From positions 1 to 64,000 of IMG/VR virus record IMGVR_UViG_3300035123_000008: a DNA stretch of 64,000 nt; one strand, given 5' to 3'. Both the position numbers and the translations under genes were made by a program. The notes under the pieces are model-generated. The model saw only the letters and a list, made by a program, of their open reading frames with translations, had not been told where the DNA came from and ran no database searches. Shown here piece by piece: positions 1-7,422 of the stretch (positions are counted from its first letter, which is position 1; each line of letters starts with the position of its first letter). The stretch is from a virus.

Positions 1-48
1 GACACTTGAACGGTGTCCGAGAAAACGATCACCAAAAATTTCATCCAT
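1..48 (-). CDS. Partial CDS, first 16 codons of a leftward gene
   Basis: An ATG at 48 (minus strand) follows an AGGAGAG ribosome binding site and reads MDEIFGDRFLGHRSSV to the window edge. It overlaps the stop of the next gene upstream (ATGGATGA), the tight coupling seen throughout this operon. Too little is present to name a product. Confidence 0.6.
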   Translation of the reverse strand, partial: MDEIFGDRFLGHRSSV

Positions 49-1249
49 TATCGCTCTCCTTGGTTTCGGTGATGTACGTAATGGCTTGATCAGCCTCCAT
101 ACCTGCCACCTGACTGATAATGAAAGCCCCTCCACTATCAAGGGTCAAGCCAAGCCAGTCGTACATAGCTTTTACTTGGTGATGCTTGATGAGACCAGCT
201 TCCGTTCCACACTCCCAAAGCCAATCGAGGAAGATAGTCGTTTGCTCCTCGGCGAAAGGTCCTGCAAAGACCTCGAAGATCGCGCTCTTTACGACTGAGA
301 TATTTTCCGGTGGTTCAGCTTTGGGGTTTAGCTTAATACCCTCATCAAGTACATTTTTCGCCTTACCGTGCAGGGCGACCTTTAACTTTTCCGGGTCCAA
401 TGGTCTTTCATAAGTGGGTTCGGGGGGTGGTTCGGAGTTAACTTTCTGAGGAGGTTCGGGGTTGTCGTTTTCGGGGAGATCATCAATATCATCATTTTCC
501 TCATGCTCGATGAATTGGTCATCCCAATCCGGTGCTTCGAGTTGAGGGTATTCGTATTCATCAAGACCATTGCCGGGGAGGGCTGCATGCTGCATAGCGA
601 TCAGCTTTCGCTTCACCCAATTAGGATCAGCCTCGATACTAAGTAGAGACTTGAGCCTGCGAACCCTCTTTCCATCGGGTCCACTGGGAGTACTGATCTG
701 AACTGGTCTGCGCCTGAGGATTAAAGGAACTCCTGCAAGTTGACCATTGATCTGTAGGATCGCTAATAGCTGGCGACTGATATTCATACAGTCATGAAAG
801 CTTCCTGTTAGTACAGTCAGGAAAGCCAGCCTTTGAAGTTCCGGTATAAGAACCTTTAGCCTACCTGATGGACTGCAACCAATTTTGTGATCACAAGTTC
901 GGATAGGATCACCATTGGTTACGACTGATTGTCCATCAGCAGGATTGATCTCATACCATATTCTCTCGCCATCACAACGGTGTACGAGTCCTCCCTGCAC
1001 ATATACTTCCCTCCATGCTTCAAAGTTTTCATCAACAGAGTTGAAGGGAAGTAAGACGTTGAGTTCGGAGGGTGTGTCCCCATAAACGGAACGGAAAGCT
1101 GCAGATGCAACTTTCTCCCTCTCATCGAATTCAACTCGGAAGTATGTTAAATCTTTTCCGGGTCGATCCGGTTCCTTCGGCGCTCCCTTTCGAATACGTC
1201 CAATCTCAGGGAACATAGCTTGTCGATCCGTTAGTCCTCTAATTGGCAT
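41..1249 (-). CDS. Putative recombination directionality factor (Gp3-like)
   Basis: 402 aa. The N-terminal 170 residues (MPIRGLTDRQAMFPEIGRIR; later a GKDLTYFRV-type stretch and HKIGCSPSGRLKVLIPEL) resemble the Gp3-like recombination directionality factor family of phages with large serine integrases, in which the protein switches the integrase to excision. Residues about 230-300 are an acidic Pro/Glu/Asp-rich linker, and the C-terminal 110 residues form a separate unassigned domain. The ATG is preceded by AAGGAGG. No integrase is visible in the window, so the role is inferred from the N-terminal pattern only. Confidence 0.5.
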   Translation of the reverse strand: MPIRGLTDRQAMFPEIGRIRKGAPKEPDRPGKDLTYFRVEFDEREKVASAAFRSVYGDTPSELNVLLPFNSVDENFEAWREVYVQGGLVHRCDGERIWYEINPADGQSVVTNGDPIRTCDHKIGCSPSGRLKVLIPELQRLAFLTVLTGSFHDCMNISRQLLAILQINGQLAGVPLILRRRPVQISTPSGPDGKRVRRLKSLLSIEADPNWVKRKLIAMQHAALPGNGLDEYEYPQLEAPDWDDQFIEHEENDDIDDLPENDNPEPPQKVNSEPPPEPTYERPLDPEKLKVALHGKAKNVLDEGIKLNPKAEPPENISVVKSAIFEVFAGPFAEEQTTIFLDWLWECGTEAGLIKHHQVKAMYDWLGLTLDSGGAFIISQVAGMEADQAITYITETKESDNG

Positions 1250-1433
1250 TATGCCTCCTTTCTATTTTATCTACGACCCAAGCATCAAATCCCCGATCCC
1301 GAAAGGTTCCTGTAGCTAATCTACGCTTTGCTTGAATGATAGCTTGCTCTTCATTGTTTGCTTGAACATCTACATAGCCTTCATATAATTCCCACATACC
1401 GGGCTTAGATCGGAGATGAACACGATAGTTCAT
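1239..1433 (-). CDS. Small hypothetical protein
   Basis: 64 aa with a good AAAGGA site before the ATG, overlapping the next gene by 11 nt. The sequence has an alternating beta-alpha look (HLRSKPGMWELYEGYVDVQA, then a basic helix NNEEQAIIQAKRRLA), like many small phage proteins with a short ferredoxin-like or RNP-like fold. No family recognised. Confidence 0.7.
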   Translation of the reverse strand: MNYRVHLRSKPGMWELYEGYVDVQANNEEQAIIQAKRRLATGTFRDRGFDAWVVDKIERRHNAN

Positions 1434-1445
1434 TTTTTATCCTTT

Positions 1446-1721
1446 CTACCAAAGAGCCTCTTTGCCGGCTTCGATCTCTTCATCAGTCATGGGGTTCGGG
1501 TCAAGTTCGGGATAGTTCATTGTTACCTTGCTTGTATTAATCCCATCCTCAGATCGAACTCTTTCAACGTAAGCTTCTGATACATGACCTCCGGGCTGGC
1601 ACTCCTTCGGGCAGACAATGTCCCAATCGGTTACTTCCCCATCCTCATCTCGTACTGGTTTTAAGGTCATGGGTCCATAGCATTGAGCACAGCGTCTTTT
1701 CTTAACTTGGCTCCAGAGCAT
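1446..1721 (-). CDS. Small zinc-ribbon-like hypothetical protein
   Basis: 91 aa, ATG preceded by AAAGGAGG. Two cysteine pairs near the N terminus (CAQC at about 11-14, CPKEC at about 37-41) suggest a zinc ribbon. The acidic C-terminal half is unassigned. It lies in the leftward operon between two other small genes, consistent with an early host-takeover or regulatory protein, but no function can be assigned. Confidence 0.65.
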   Translation of the reverse strand: MLWSQVKKRRCAQCYGPMTLKPVRDEDGEVTDWDIVCPKECQPGGHVSEAYVERVRSEDGINTSKVTMNYPELDPNPMTDEEIEAGKEALW

Positions 1722-1734
1722 TTAACCTCCTTTC

Positions 1735-2070
1735 TCAATCTGGAATTTCTCGTAGTCCGATCACTTCGCCTTCGATCCAGTCAGATTGAACCTGTCGAAA
1801 GTCTCGATATTTTATATCACCGAGGATACTCGGATCAATACCTTTTGAGGGGCTTGCTTGAAAGAGAATTTCTACATTCTCAACATTACCTCCGGAGTGG
1901 GTAGATTCTGATGAAGGAATTACATCAAATTCAAACCAGCCACACTCGCGCAGGCGCATTAAGTTATCTCTTTGAAGAAAAATAAGAATTTTGATCCAAC
2001 TGCTAAAAACGAATTGGACCTCCTGCCCTATTCGATGGCGAAAGGACAGCAAATAGATTGTTCCTGCCAT
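1735..2070 (-). CDS. Hypothetical protein
   Basis: 111 aa. I choose the ATG at 2070 (GGAAG five bases upstream) over the in-frame GTG at 2076. The N-terminal half is hydrophobic and aromatic (GTIYLLSFRHRIGQEVQFVF) but not a clear membrane helix; a later start at the internal Met of MRLRECGWFEF is possible. No family recognised. The following 98 nt (2071-2168) hold no gene. Confidence 0.5.
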   Translation of the reverse strand: MAGTIYLLSFRHRIGQEVQFVFSSWIKILIFLQRDNLMRLRECGWFEFDVIPSSESTHSGGNVENVEILFQASPSKGIDPSILGDIKYRDFRQVQSDWIEGEVIGLREIPD

Positions 2071-2168
2071 TGTCACTTCCTATCTTCCTATTATATACAT
2101 ATCTTGATAAGAAATAAAGATTGAAAACAGAATAGCCGAGGCGATTTCTCCCCTCGGCAGGTCTATAT

Positions 2169-2420
2169 TCAATTTGGCTTTCGTTCGGGGGCAACGATAT
2201 GGAGACCTTCTTTCGTAGCTTGGAGACGCTTTTCAAAATCTCCTTGATAGTGTTCTGTAAAAGGAATATCACCAGTACGAATAATCTCCTTTTCACAAAA
2301 GCGACAAGCAAGTAAATCAGCACTCCAAATTTTATAGGGTCCAAAGGATGCCTCTTCAATTACGTCAACCCCGATCTGTCTTGTAGTGAATTCTCCACCA
2401 CAGGTGCAAAAAAGTTTCAT
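2169..2420 (-). CDS. Small zinc-binding-type hypothetical protein
   Basis: 83 aa with AAAGGAG before the ATG. A CTC-type pair at residues 4-6 and CRFC further on could bind one zinc ion. Rest of the chain: a central hydrophobic/aromatic strand and a charged C-terminal helix. Unassigned early gene. Confidence 0.65.
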   Translation of the reverse strand: MKLFCTCGGEFTTRQIGVDVIEEASFGPYKIWSADLLACRFCEKEIIRTGDIPFTEHYQGDFEKRLQATKEGLHIVAPERKPN

Positions 2421-2873
2421 CTATTCTCCTTTCTCTAATAGCTTCCACATTAGGGTGATCATAGCCAGAGCATTCATGGAGAGCATCTTCGTTTTATTCT
2501 CAGGGCTGAGATTATCCAGAACCTGAACCATGCTGTTAGCTGTAAATAGATCAACGGCTGTACAGTTCTCAACTCTCCCGAATTGTCCCTCTCGAACGAT
2601 CTTTCGGAAACCACCTTCACGTTGCTCCGGTGTCCATTCCTCAGGCTCTCGTGGGATGGGATATTCACCATCGTACCGTAAGACCCTGATATAAAGAGCA
2701 TCGAAGGAATTGTAAATAAGCTGTTTGCCGTTTTCAATATCCTCCATTGTGTGATGCACCCCCGGAAATAGATAGTAAGCTGCGCCAGCCATACTCACCA
2801 GCTCATAATCGAAGATAATCCCTTCTTCGGTTACTTGCCCATATCTAAGGCACTTTTCGAGTTGTTCTTTCAT
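2421..2873 (-). CDS. Hypothetical protein
   Basis: 150 aa, start at ATG 2873 with AGGAAAT upstream, ending directly before the start of the next gene. It is mostly alpha-helical by eye, with an acidic middle (PIPREPEEWTPEQREGGF) and a Met-rich C-terminal helix. No signal peptide or membrane segment and no recognised family. It overlaps the preceding gene by 4 nt, so the two are probably translationally coupled. Confidence 0.65.
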   Translation of the reverse strand: MKEQLEKCLRYGQVTEEGIIFDYELVSMAGAAYYLFPGVHHTMEDIENGKQLIYNSFDALYIRVLRYDGEYPIPREPEEWTPEQREGGFRKIVREGQFGRVENCTAVDLFTANSMVQVLDNLSPENKTKMLSMNALAMITLMWKLLEKGE

Positions 2874-3220
2874 CGGGATTTCCTATTAGAGTGCTTCACT
2901 AGTCGATCATAGGCTCTCTGCTTGGCAAGCTTGCGCTTACTGAAGCTCACCAGACCTTCCATTTTCCAGCCTTCGGGATTTCCTGACCTTGATCCTTTTC
3001 CCACTGGTCTATAGGTCCAACAGTAATACTTTCCGTTGATAGCTTTCCAAGGTGTATAGCAGAACATCCAGCCTTCATCCTCCCAGTAGGTGTACAGGTT
3101 CTGGTTAGGCTTTAGATCGAACTCGATTAATTCTCCGTTCTTTGGATCTCTGACGCCAGTTCTCGGCATGAGTGAGGCGAATAAATCATGTAAGCTTTCA
3201 GGGATTTTCATCTCGGTCAT
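2870..3220 (-). CDS. Hypothetical protein, Trp/Tyr-rich
   Basis: 116 aa. The centre is rich in Trp and Tyr (NLYTYWEDEGWMFCYTPW, then YYCWTYRPVGKG), suggesting a compact beta domain; the C terminus is strongly basic (KRKLAKQRAYDRLVKHSNRK), compatible with nucleic-acid contact. GAGGT precedes the ATG. It overlaps its neighbours by 4 nt on both sides. Not assigned to a family. Confidence 0.65.
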   Translation of the reverse strand: MTEMKIPESLHDLFASLMPRTGVRDPKNGELIEFDLKPNQNLYTYWEDEGWMFCYTPWKAINGKYYCWTYRPVGKGSRSGNPEGWKMEGLVSFSKRKLAKQRAYDRLVKHSNRKSR

Positions 3221-3456
3221 GAATTTACCTCGATCTCAATGCCCCAATCTTTAAGGAAACAGTTCAGTGCATCGAAGCATTCCAAGCAGAGGTCAACTAT
3301 TCGTTGAGGGGTGTTGATATAGATATCAGCTTCATCCCCACAGTAATCGCAGCCTCGCTTTAACTCCTCGGCTGTTACATTCTGTAAAAGCCTTATCAGT
3401 TCTGTTTCTTCTCTTAAGGATTGAAGTGCTTTTACAAGTTCATCTTTAGTTGTCAT
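3217..3456 (-). CDS. Small Cys-rich (zinc-finger-like) hypothetical protein
   Basis: 79 aa from the ATG at 3456 (AAGGAGT upstream; an in-frame GTG at 3462 is less likely). CDYCGDEAD followed by CLECFDAL gives a C-x2-C...C-x2-C arrangement typical of a single zinc site, preceded by a helical N terminus. Function unknown; one of several small zinc-type proteins of this arm. Confidence 0.65.
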   Translation of the reverse strand: MTTKDELVKALQSLREETELIRLLQNVTAEELKRGCDYCGDEADIYINTPQRIVDLCLECFDALNCFLKDWGIEIEVNS

Positions 3457-3468
3457 AATCACTCCTTT

Positions 3469-3762
3469 TTATTGAAATCCCTTCACCCAAGATTCGACTC
3501 GTTCCTCCGATCCCCAACATGGTCCGGGCAATTCCTGATAGATGAATGTAAGAATTTCTTGGACCTTCTTAACATTCTCGCTATCGGCTTTTTGAAAAGT
3601 CATTGTGAGGTTATTAGTGAGCATAGCGTATAGGAAATCTCCGAATAGTACACCGTGCTCGATATACCTCTGTAAAGCCCCTCGTAGTGGTTCGTGGATT
3701 CGCTCCCATTGGATTTGATCTACAACGTGCTGGTTATAACCGTCGGGTCTATTCTCAGACAT
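3469..3762 (-). CDS. Hypothetical protein
   Basis: 97 aa from the ATG at 3762, which has AAAGGAGA at good spacing; the upstream in-frame start would place the SD inside the gene. Helical, with a hydrophobic middle (GVLFGDFLYAMLTNNLTMTF). It resembles phage proteins describing small helical bundles, but no family is recognised. Confidence 0.65.
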   Translation of the reverse strand: MSENRPDGYNQHVVDQIQWERIHEPLRGALQRYIEHGVLFGDFLYAMLTNNLTMTFQKADSENVKKVQEILTFIYQELPGPCWGSEERVESWVKGFQ

Positions 3763-4012
3763 CGTTTCTCCTTTCATAACTGTCTATCTCCTCAGAGTAA
3801 CTAAGGAAATGTCTGCCACTCAATAGAGCGCAGTAGAAAGCCCGAGGTGATTCAAAAGACTTGGGCTTGAGAACCAACTGACGAACTTTCACTTCGATGT
3901 TCTCTTTCTTGATCCGTCGAAAGAACTTTAATGCTTCAGCCTTCGTTGGATAATACTCATCAACATAGCCATGATCAGGCTCATAATGAGATACTTCATA
4001 AATACAGATCAT
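3755..4012 (-). CDS. Hypothetical protein
   Basis: 85 aa, start ATG preceded by AAGGAGG. It begins MICIYEVSHYEPDHGYVDEY and continues with a Lys/Arg-rich helix (AEALKFFRRIKKENIEVKVR), a beta-alpha-beta appearance. It overlaps the next gene by 8 nt. The leader (CATAGTGCCTCCTT on the plus strand) is reused before the gene starting at 5696. Confidence 0.65.
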   Translation of the reverse strand: MICIYEVSHYEPDHGYVDEYYPTKAEALKFFRRIKKENIEVKVRQLVLKPKSFESPRAFYCALLSGRHFLSYSEEIDSYERRNDV

Positions 4013-4021
4013 AGTGCCTCC

Positions 4022-4252
4022 TTATTTCTCCCAAAAGGGAGTGAGCTCAGTGGTTTGTCCAAAGTTATTCTTTACGCCCCATATTGCAGCTTGAGTTCTA
4101 TCGGATACTTGGAGCTTCCCATAGATATTAGTCATATGTGTTTTGAGGGTGTTCTTACTAATGTAGAGGCAGGCTTGGATTTGAGCATTTTTAAAACCTC
4201 TTGATAGTAAGCCTAAGATAACTTTTTCCTGTCTCGTTAGTTCTTCAATCAC
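4022..4252 (-). CDS. Solo LuxR/GerE-type helix-turn-helix DNA-binding protein
   Basis: 76 aa starting at a GTG. Residues 3-62 are a complete GerE-type HTH: LTRQEKVILGLLSRGFKNAQIQ, then the recognition helix region NTLKTHMTNIYGKLQVSDRTQAA. Family members bind DNA as dimers and usually carry an N-terminal receiver or sensor domain; here only the DNA-binding domain is present. It is probably a regulator of phage early or host genes. It overlaps the following coiled-coil gene by 8 nt, and that protein might supply dimerisation; this pairing is my inference. Confidence 0.85.
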   Translation of the reverse strand: MIEELTRQEKVILGLLSRGFKNAQIQACLYISKNTLKTHMTNIYGKLQVSDRTQAAIWGVKNNFGQTTELTPFWEK

Positions 4253-4421
4253 TTTCTTTTCCTTTCCCCTCCTTCCGTAGTTTCAAACTCTTATTTTCTT
4301 CTTGCAGTTTTGTGATCTCATTTCGTAATTCTTGAATCTCCTGTAGATAAGAAGATTGCAACTGTATGGTTAACTCCTCGATCTGTTCAAATACTATTAA
4401 CTCATCGAATCTATCACTCAT
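4245..4421 (-). CDS. Short coiled-coil protein
   Basis: 58 aa from ATG 4421 (AGAGGT upstream). Almost the whole chain is a heptad-like coiled coil (IEELTIQLQSSYLQEIQELR, then LQEENKSLKLRK), ending in a basic tail. It lies immediately upstream of, and overlaps, the LuxR-type HTH gene. Function unknown; a dimerisation partner is one possibility. Confidence 0.6.
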   Translation of the reverse strand: MSDRFDELIVFEQIEELTIQLQSSYLQEIQELRNEITKLQEENKSLKLRKEGKGKESD

Positions 4422-4509
4422 CTCAATACCTCTAAAGTTACCTGTTCCTGCCACTCGAATTGACTACCTACAGGCCGGATCGACCAAGTCCATCCGGCGG
4501 TGTTGATAT

Positions 4510-4746
4510 TCAATTTTCATCTGCGAGTTTATGGATCTTGTGCCAGAAAAGAGCTTCATCAAGACCGAGACCTTTTGCAAATTCATCTGCAATCCCTCCG
4601 GGGATAGCATTAGAAAAGAAACGAGCAAGCTGTTTGACTTGCTCATCAATATCGTCCCGATCAATAAAACAAGGCTCTTTGCCACCTCGACCCATCGGGC
4701 GTAGCGTAATATTCTCACGCCATACCCAAAGGATTGCTTTTGCCAT
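4510..4746 (-). CDS. Hypothetical protein
   Basis: 78 aa, AAGGAGG before the ATG. Starts MAKAILWVWRENITLRPMGR; the rest is helical and acidic with an IPGGIADEF turn. No motif recognised. About 88 nt with no gene separate it from the coiled-coil gene downstream. Confidence 0.6.
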   Translation of the reverse strand: MAKAILWVWRENITLRPMGRGGKEPCFIDRDDIDEQVKQLARFFSNAIPGGIADEFAKGLGLDEALFWHKIHKLADEN

Positions 4747-4755
4747 TAAACCTCC

Positions 4756-5055
4756 TTAGATAAATGGGAAGGCAATTTCAAATTCCCCATTATTGACCAT
4801 CGTTCGAAGCTTACGGCATGCTTCGATAGATGCCTCGTTTCGAGGATCAGTCCAATTCGGGTCCGTCTCTCCGAGAGCTACAAGAGCCTCAAATAGCGTG
4901 CCGATCATAAGTTGCTGTAGGGTTCGATGCTCATTTGAGATTGATTCTGCGAGAGCCTTGCCAAATCTTCCAGTACCACCGGGGAGTTGATTGACGCAAC
5001 TGCTCAACTCCTTTACGACCTCATTCATCCGTTCAAGCCTTCGTTCTTCGATCAT
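4756..5055 (-). CDS. Hypothetical helical protein
   Basis: 99 aa, start ATG with AAGGAG. All-helical appearance (RLERMNEVVKELSSCVNQL, later ASIEACRKLRTMVNNGEF). No membrane segment or known motif. Member of the tightly spaced leftward operon. Confidence 0.6.
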   Translation of the reverse strand: MIEERRLERMNEVVKELSSCVNQLPGGTGRFGKALAESISNEHRTLQQLMIGTLFEALVALGETDPNWTDPRNEASIEACRKLRTMVNNGEFEIAFPFI

Positions 5056-5067
5056 AGTGTCTCCTTT

Positions 5068-5469
5068 TTAATAGTCTTCATCTTCCTCTTCATCACCGAT
5101 GAAGATAATCTCCATTTTGCTAACTCGACGACCCCATGGGCCATGATCTTCAACTTCAACCCATACCTCATAGCATCCATCACCGAAGCCTGAGGAGCAA
5201 ACTGCCCCTGTGCCATCTTCCGAGTCAGGAGAGTATCTTCCAAGTATGTCTCCAATATGAGCCTTGGGACCTTCCTCTTGAAGAGTTGCTGCACAAGCTC
5301 CCGAATAACCGAACTCATACTCTTTAGATTTTTTCATCTCTTCAATTTTCTCTCCATTGAATTCTCCTTTCTTCCAAGATGATTCGATATAGCACGGATC
5401 ACAGAGCATCATCTGCCCACTATCAACTCCAATACTTCCAAGCTTGATCCTTTCAGTATTCCCGTACAT
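5068..5469 (-). CDS. DUF4241-like protein
   Basis: 133 aa from ATG 5469 (GGAGAG six bases upstream). The layout SIGVDSGQMMLCDPCYI near the N terminus and GFGDGCYEVWVEVEDHGPWG near the C terminus recalls DUF4241-like proteins, in which a beta-rich domain ends with a GxGDGxY motif. Biochemical role unknown. The 19-nt leader GTACATTTTCACTCTCCTT (plus strand) is identical before the gene starting at 6513. Confidence 0.6.
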   Translation of the reverse strand: MYGNTERIKLGSIGVDSGQMMLCDPCYIESSWKKGEFNGEKIEEMKKSKEYEFGYSGACAATLQEEGPKAHIGDILGRYSPDSEDGTGAVCSSGFGDGCYEVWVEVEDHGPWGRRVSKMEIIFIGDEEEDEDY

Positions 5470-5471
5470 TT

Positions 5472-5696
5472 TCACTCTCCTTTAAAAAAGTGTTCTTCTG
5501 CATATTCAATGGCAGCTTCAACACTTTTGAATTTCTTAGTGGTAATGAAATAATCTTCTGTAAGTTCAAGGTAGACTATGCCTTGGCGAGTTAGAATAAC
5601 TGCACCCTTCTTGAAGTGACCACCTATATCTTTTGACCACCACCATCCGGGGCTTTGAAATTCCCAACCTAATTCCTTCATCCTCTCATCATTCAT
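5472..5696 (-). CDS. Small hypothetical protein
   Basis: 74 aa from ATG 5696 with AAAGGAGG; longer in-frame versions run into the neighbouring gene and are rejected. Begins MNDERMKELGWEFQSPGWWW and ends in a helix typical of small phage AP2-like or beta-alpha proteins (KFKSVEAAIEYAEEHF). Unassigned. Confidence 0.65.
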   Translation of the reverse strand: MNDERMKELGWEFQSPGWWWSKDIGGHFKKGAVILTRQGIVYLELTEDYFITTKKFKSVEAAIEYAEEHFFKGE

Positions 5697-6073
5697 AGTG
5701 CCTCCTTTATAAGAGTCTTGACTTTTTCTATATCTGATTGAGTTAAGCCCCTCCATGATGGGTGAGGGGCTTTGATGTACTTGACTTGTAGGTTGTAGCA
5801 TCCTCTCTGAGCGACTTTGCCACAGGCGAGGATCAGCTTTGGTTTTACGAACCGGATCCACATACTCATCCAATGAAGATCAGCTTCCTTGATCTCTTTG
5901 GAGTTGTCTACGATCTCATCCGTGGAATTTATAACGAAGTAAGGAACTCCCTCAGGAAGCATCTTGATAAGCCCTCTGCCTGTCGGGGATTTCCACATCG
6001 AGATAAGCCATTGATCATAGGGCAATCTCTTTAGGTCCCGATACCAAGCATTTTGAAGAAAAACTAAAATCAT
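5693..6073 (-). CDS. Uracil-DNA-glycosylase-like protein
   Basis: 126 aa from ATG 6073 (AAAGGAGG). The C-terminal half has the beta-strand KPKLILACGKVAQRG and the motif HPSWRGLT, matching the layout of UDG-superfamily proteins (strand with conserved Gly, then an HPS/HPA motif that contacts the flipped base). The N-terminal catalytic GxxPG motif is not evident and the protein is shorter than standard UDGs (about 190-230 aa), so it may be a DNA mimic-like or binding variant rather than an active glycosylase. Confidence 0.55.
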   Translation of the reverse strand: MILVFLQNAWYRDLKRLPYDQWLISMWKSPTGRGLIKMLPEGVPYFVINSTDEIVDNSKEIKEADLHWMSMWIRFVKPKLILACGKVAQRGCYNLQVKYIKAPHPSWRGLTQSDIEKVKTLIKEAL

Positions 6074-6141
6074 CTGCCCTCCTTTCAGTTTGAAGACCAT
6101 CTCGGGATCACCGAGTTACCTCCGTGATCCTAAGTCGATAT

Positions 6142-6513
6142 TCAATTGATTTCTGCTAACTCACCCTTAAGAGCTTCCTCAAAGCTGAGACCTTGCGTTT
6201 CAGCGATTGCTTTTACATCCTCTTGGCAATAGCTGCAGACCTTGGTATCACTCATTGGATTGTGATTGCTAGCTGTTTCACCACATAATTTGCAGGAACC
6301 AGTTAGCTCTTGAAGGAGTTGATCAAGGTTAGCATCTCTGGAAAGAAAGCCATGATCTGCACTTGCCATAATCTGTAAGTGGTCAATCATGTAGGCTTTC
6401 CAGTATCCTTGATTTGGCAGTCCTTTCGTTGCCTCTTTGATATTCTCAATCGCCTCGAAAAGTTGTTCTTGAGCATCTCGAACCATCATTGCTCGTTCTT
6501 CTTCGCTGTACAT
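6142..6513 (-). CDS. Hypothetical protein with C-terminal zinc ribbon
   Basis: 123 aa from ATG 6513. A helical N-terminal region (AQEQLFEAIENIKEATKGL) is followed by CKLCGETASNHNP and CSYCQEDV, a C-x2-C / C-x2-C zinc ribbon. The leader is an exact 19-nt copy of that at 5469. Likely a DNA- or protein-binding early protein; function unknown. Confidence 0.65.
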   Translation of the reverse strand: MYSEEERAMMVRDAQEQLFEAIENIKEATKGLPNQGYWKAYMIDHLQIMASADHGFLSRDANLDQLLQELTGSCKLCGETASNHNPMSDTKVCSYCQEDVKAIAETQGLSFEEALKGELAEIN

Positions 6514-6527
6514 TTTCACTCTCCTTA

Positions 6528-6944
6528 TTACTTGCTAGCTCCACTCCATCGGGTGCTAAGATTAAGGTCATCCCATTCTTCAGGCTCTAAATTTTCAATT
6601 GCTTCTGACCAAGCCTTGATGCCTCCAGTAGGGCAATCGATTTTATGAACGACTTGTGCATCTTCCGAGCTATAGGTGCCTCCACAGTCTTTGCATTTTG
6701 TACCCGGAGGAGGCCAGTGTTGAACACCACATGCTGGTTCTTCAGCGTCGATAGCTTCCCGTTCTGCCTGATATACTTCTCGCTGGTATTCAACCCTGTG
6801 TTTGAAGTCGTTGAAAAGCTCTTCATCGGTTGCGAATGTCCAGATTAGTGCGTCGAGCAGCTTATCATCGACTGGCTGATCTAAGCCCTGCCATTCATTG
6901 ACTCGCTCTACTAACTCTTGAATAAAAATAGGGTCCTTGTTCAT
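6528..6944 (-). CDS. Hypothetical protein with zinc-ribbon-like segment
   Basis: 138 aa from ATG 6944 (AAAGGAGA). N-terminal 70 residues are helical; the middle has CGVQHWPPPGTKCKDCGGTY, a probable zinc site; the C terminus is acidic. A longer in-frame reading through the tRNA-like structure lacks a ribosome binding site and is rejected. Confidence 0.65.
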   Translation of the reverse strand: MNKDPIFIQELVERVNEWQGLDQPVDDKLLDALIWTFATDEELFNDFKHRVEYQREVYQAEREAIDAEEPACGVQHWPPPGTKCKDCGGTYSSEDAQVVHKIDCPTGGIKAWSEAIENLEPEEWDDLNLSTRWSGASK

Positions 6945-6967
6945 CGAATTCTCCTTTAAATAATTTA

Positions 6968-7039
6968 TCGGCTCGTGAGTGCCGAGGAAGGAGTCGAACC
7001 TTCCATCTGCGGTCAACCCGACCAGCACTCACCAGCCGA
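6968..7039 (-). ncRNA. tRNA-like structure in the leftward operon
   Basis: Minus-strand element between two genes. A perfect T-arm is present: stem 6986-6991/6999-7004 with the B-box consensus GTTCGACTC (GTTCRANYC). A second hairpin pairs 7011-7014 with 7020-7023. Both are enclosed by a long stem pairing 6968-6982 with 7025-7039, 14 of 15 pairs with one C-C mismatch. The total is about 72 nt, but only two internal arms exist instead of three, so it is not a normal tRNA. It could be a degenerate tRNA, or a tRNA mimic serving as an RNase P/Z processing site of the polycistronic mRNA. Confidence 0.6.
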
Positions 7040-7063
7040 CAAAAGCCGGACTGGTGTAACTCT

Positions 7064-7411
7064 TTAGCCTACTGCCCAATCACCATATTCTGTTCTTTCT
7101 AGGAAATATTTATGACCATTGGGGCATTCCATCTGGAACCAAGTTGGATTTTCAATCTCGTCCCTTGGACCTTCTTCTGTGGTCTTAACTCTGGCGCCAA
7201 CTCCCTCGGCGTAGCACCGGGGGCAACCACTCTCGAAGAGGGTAAAAATTACATCTCCCTCATCTAATCCCCAAGGTCCACATCCTTCTCGAACTGTAAG
7301 TGGGATTTCATTTTTTGCCTGTTCTTCCTCCTCCATAAATTTCTCGTAATCCTCAGGCCATTCTTCGTTCTCTAATCTTCGTCCCACATTACTGTAATCT
7401 GGTGTAGTCAT
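7064..7411 (-). CDS. Hypothetical protein with zinc-ribbon features
   Basis: 115 aa. The ATG at 7411 is chosen because the earlier ATG at 7417 would abut the AAAGGAG site. Acidic N terminus, then GCPRCYAEG and CPNGHKYF, a C-x2-C...C-x3-H pattern consistent with a zinc ribbon. Second gene of the leftward transcript. Function unknown. Confidence 0.65.
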   Translation of the reverse strand: MTTPDYSNVGRRLENEEWPEDYEKFMEEEEQAKNEIPLTVREGCGPWGLDEGDVIFTLFESGCPRCYAEGVGARVKTTEEGPRDEIENPTWFQMECPNGHKYFLERTEYGDWAVG

Positions 7412-7422
7412 TTTCATCTCCT

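Noticed and set aside
6945-7028. Extended start for the gene at 6528
   Set aside because: The extension reads through the tRNA-like structure and lacks a ribosome binding site, whereas ATG 6944 has AAAGGAGA.
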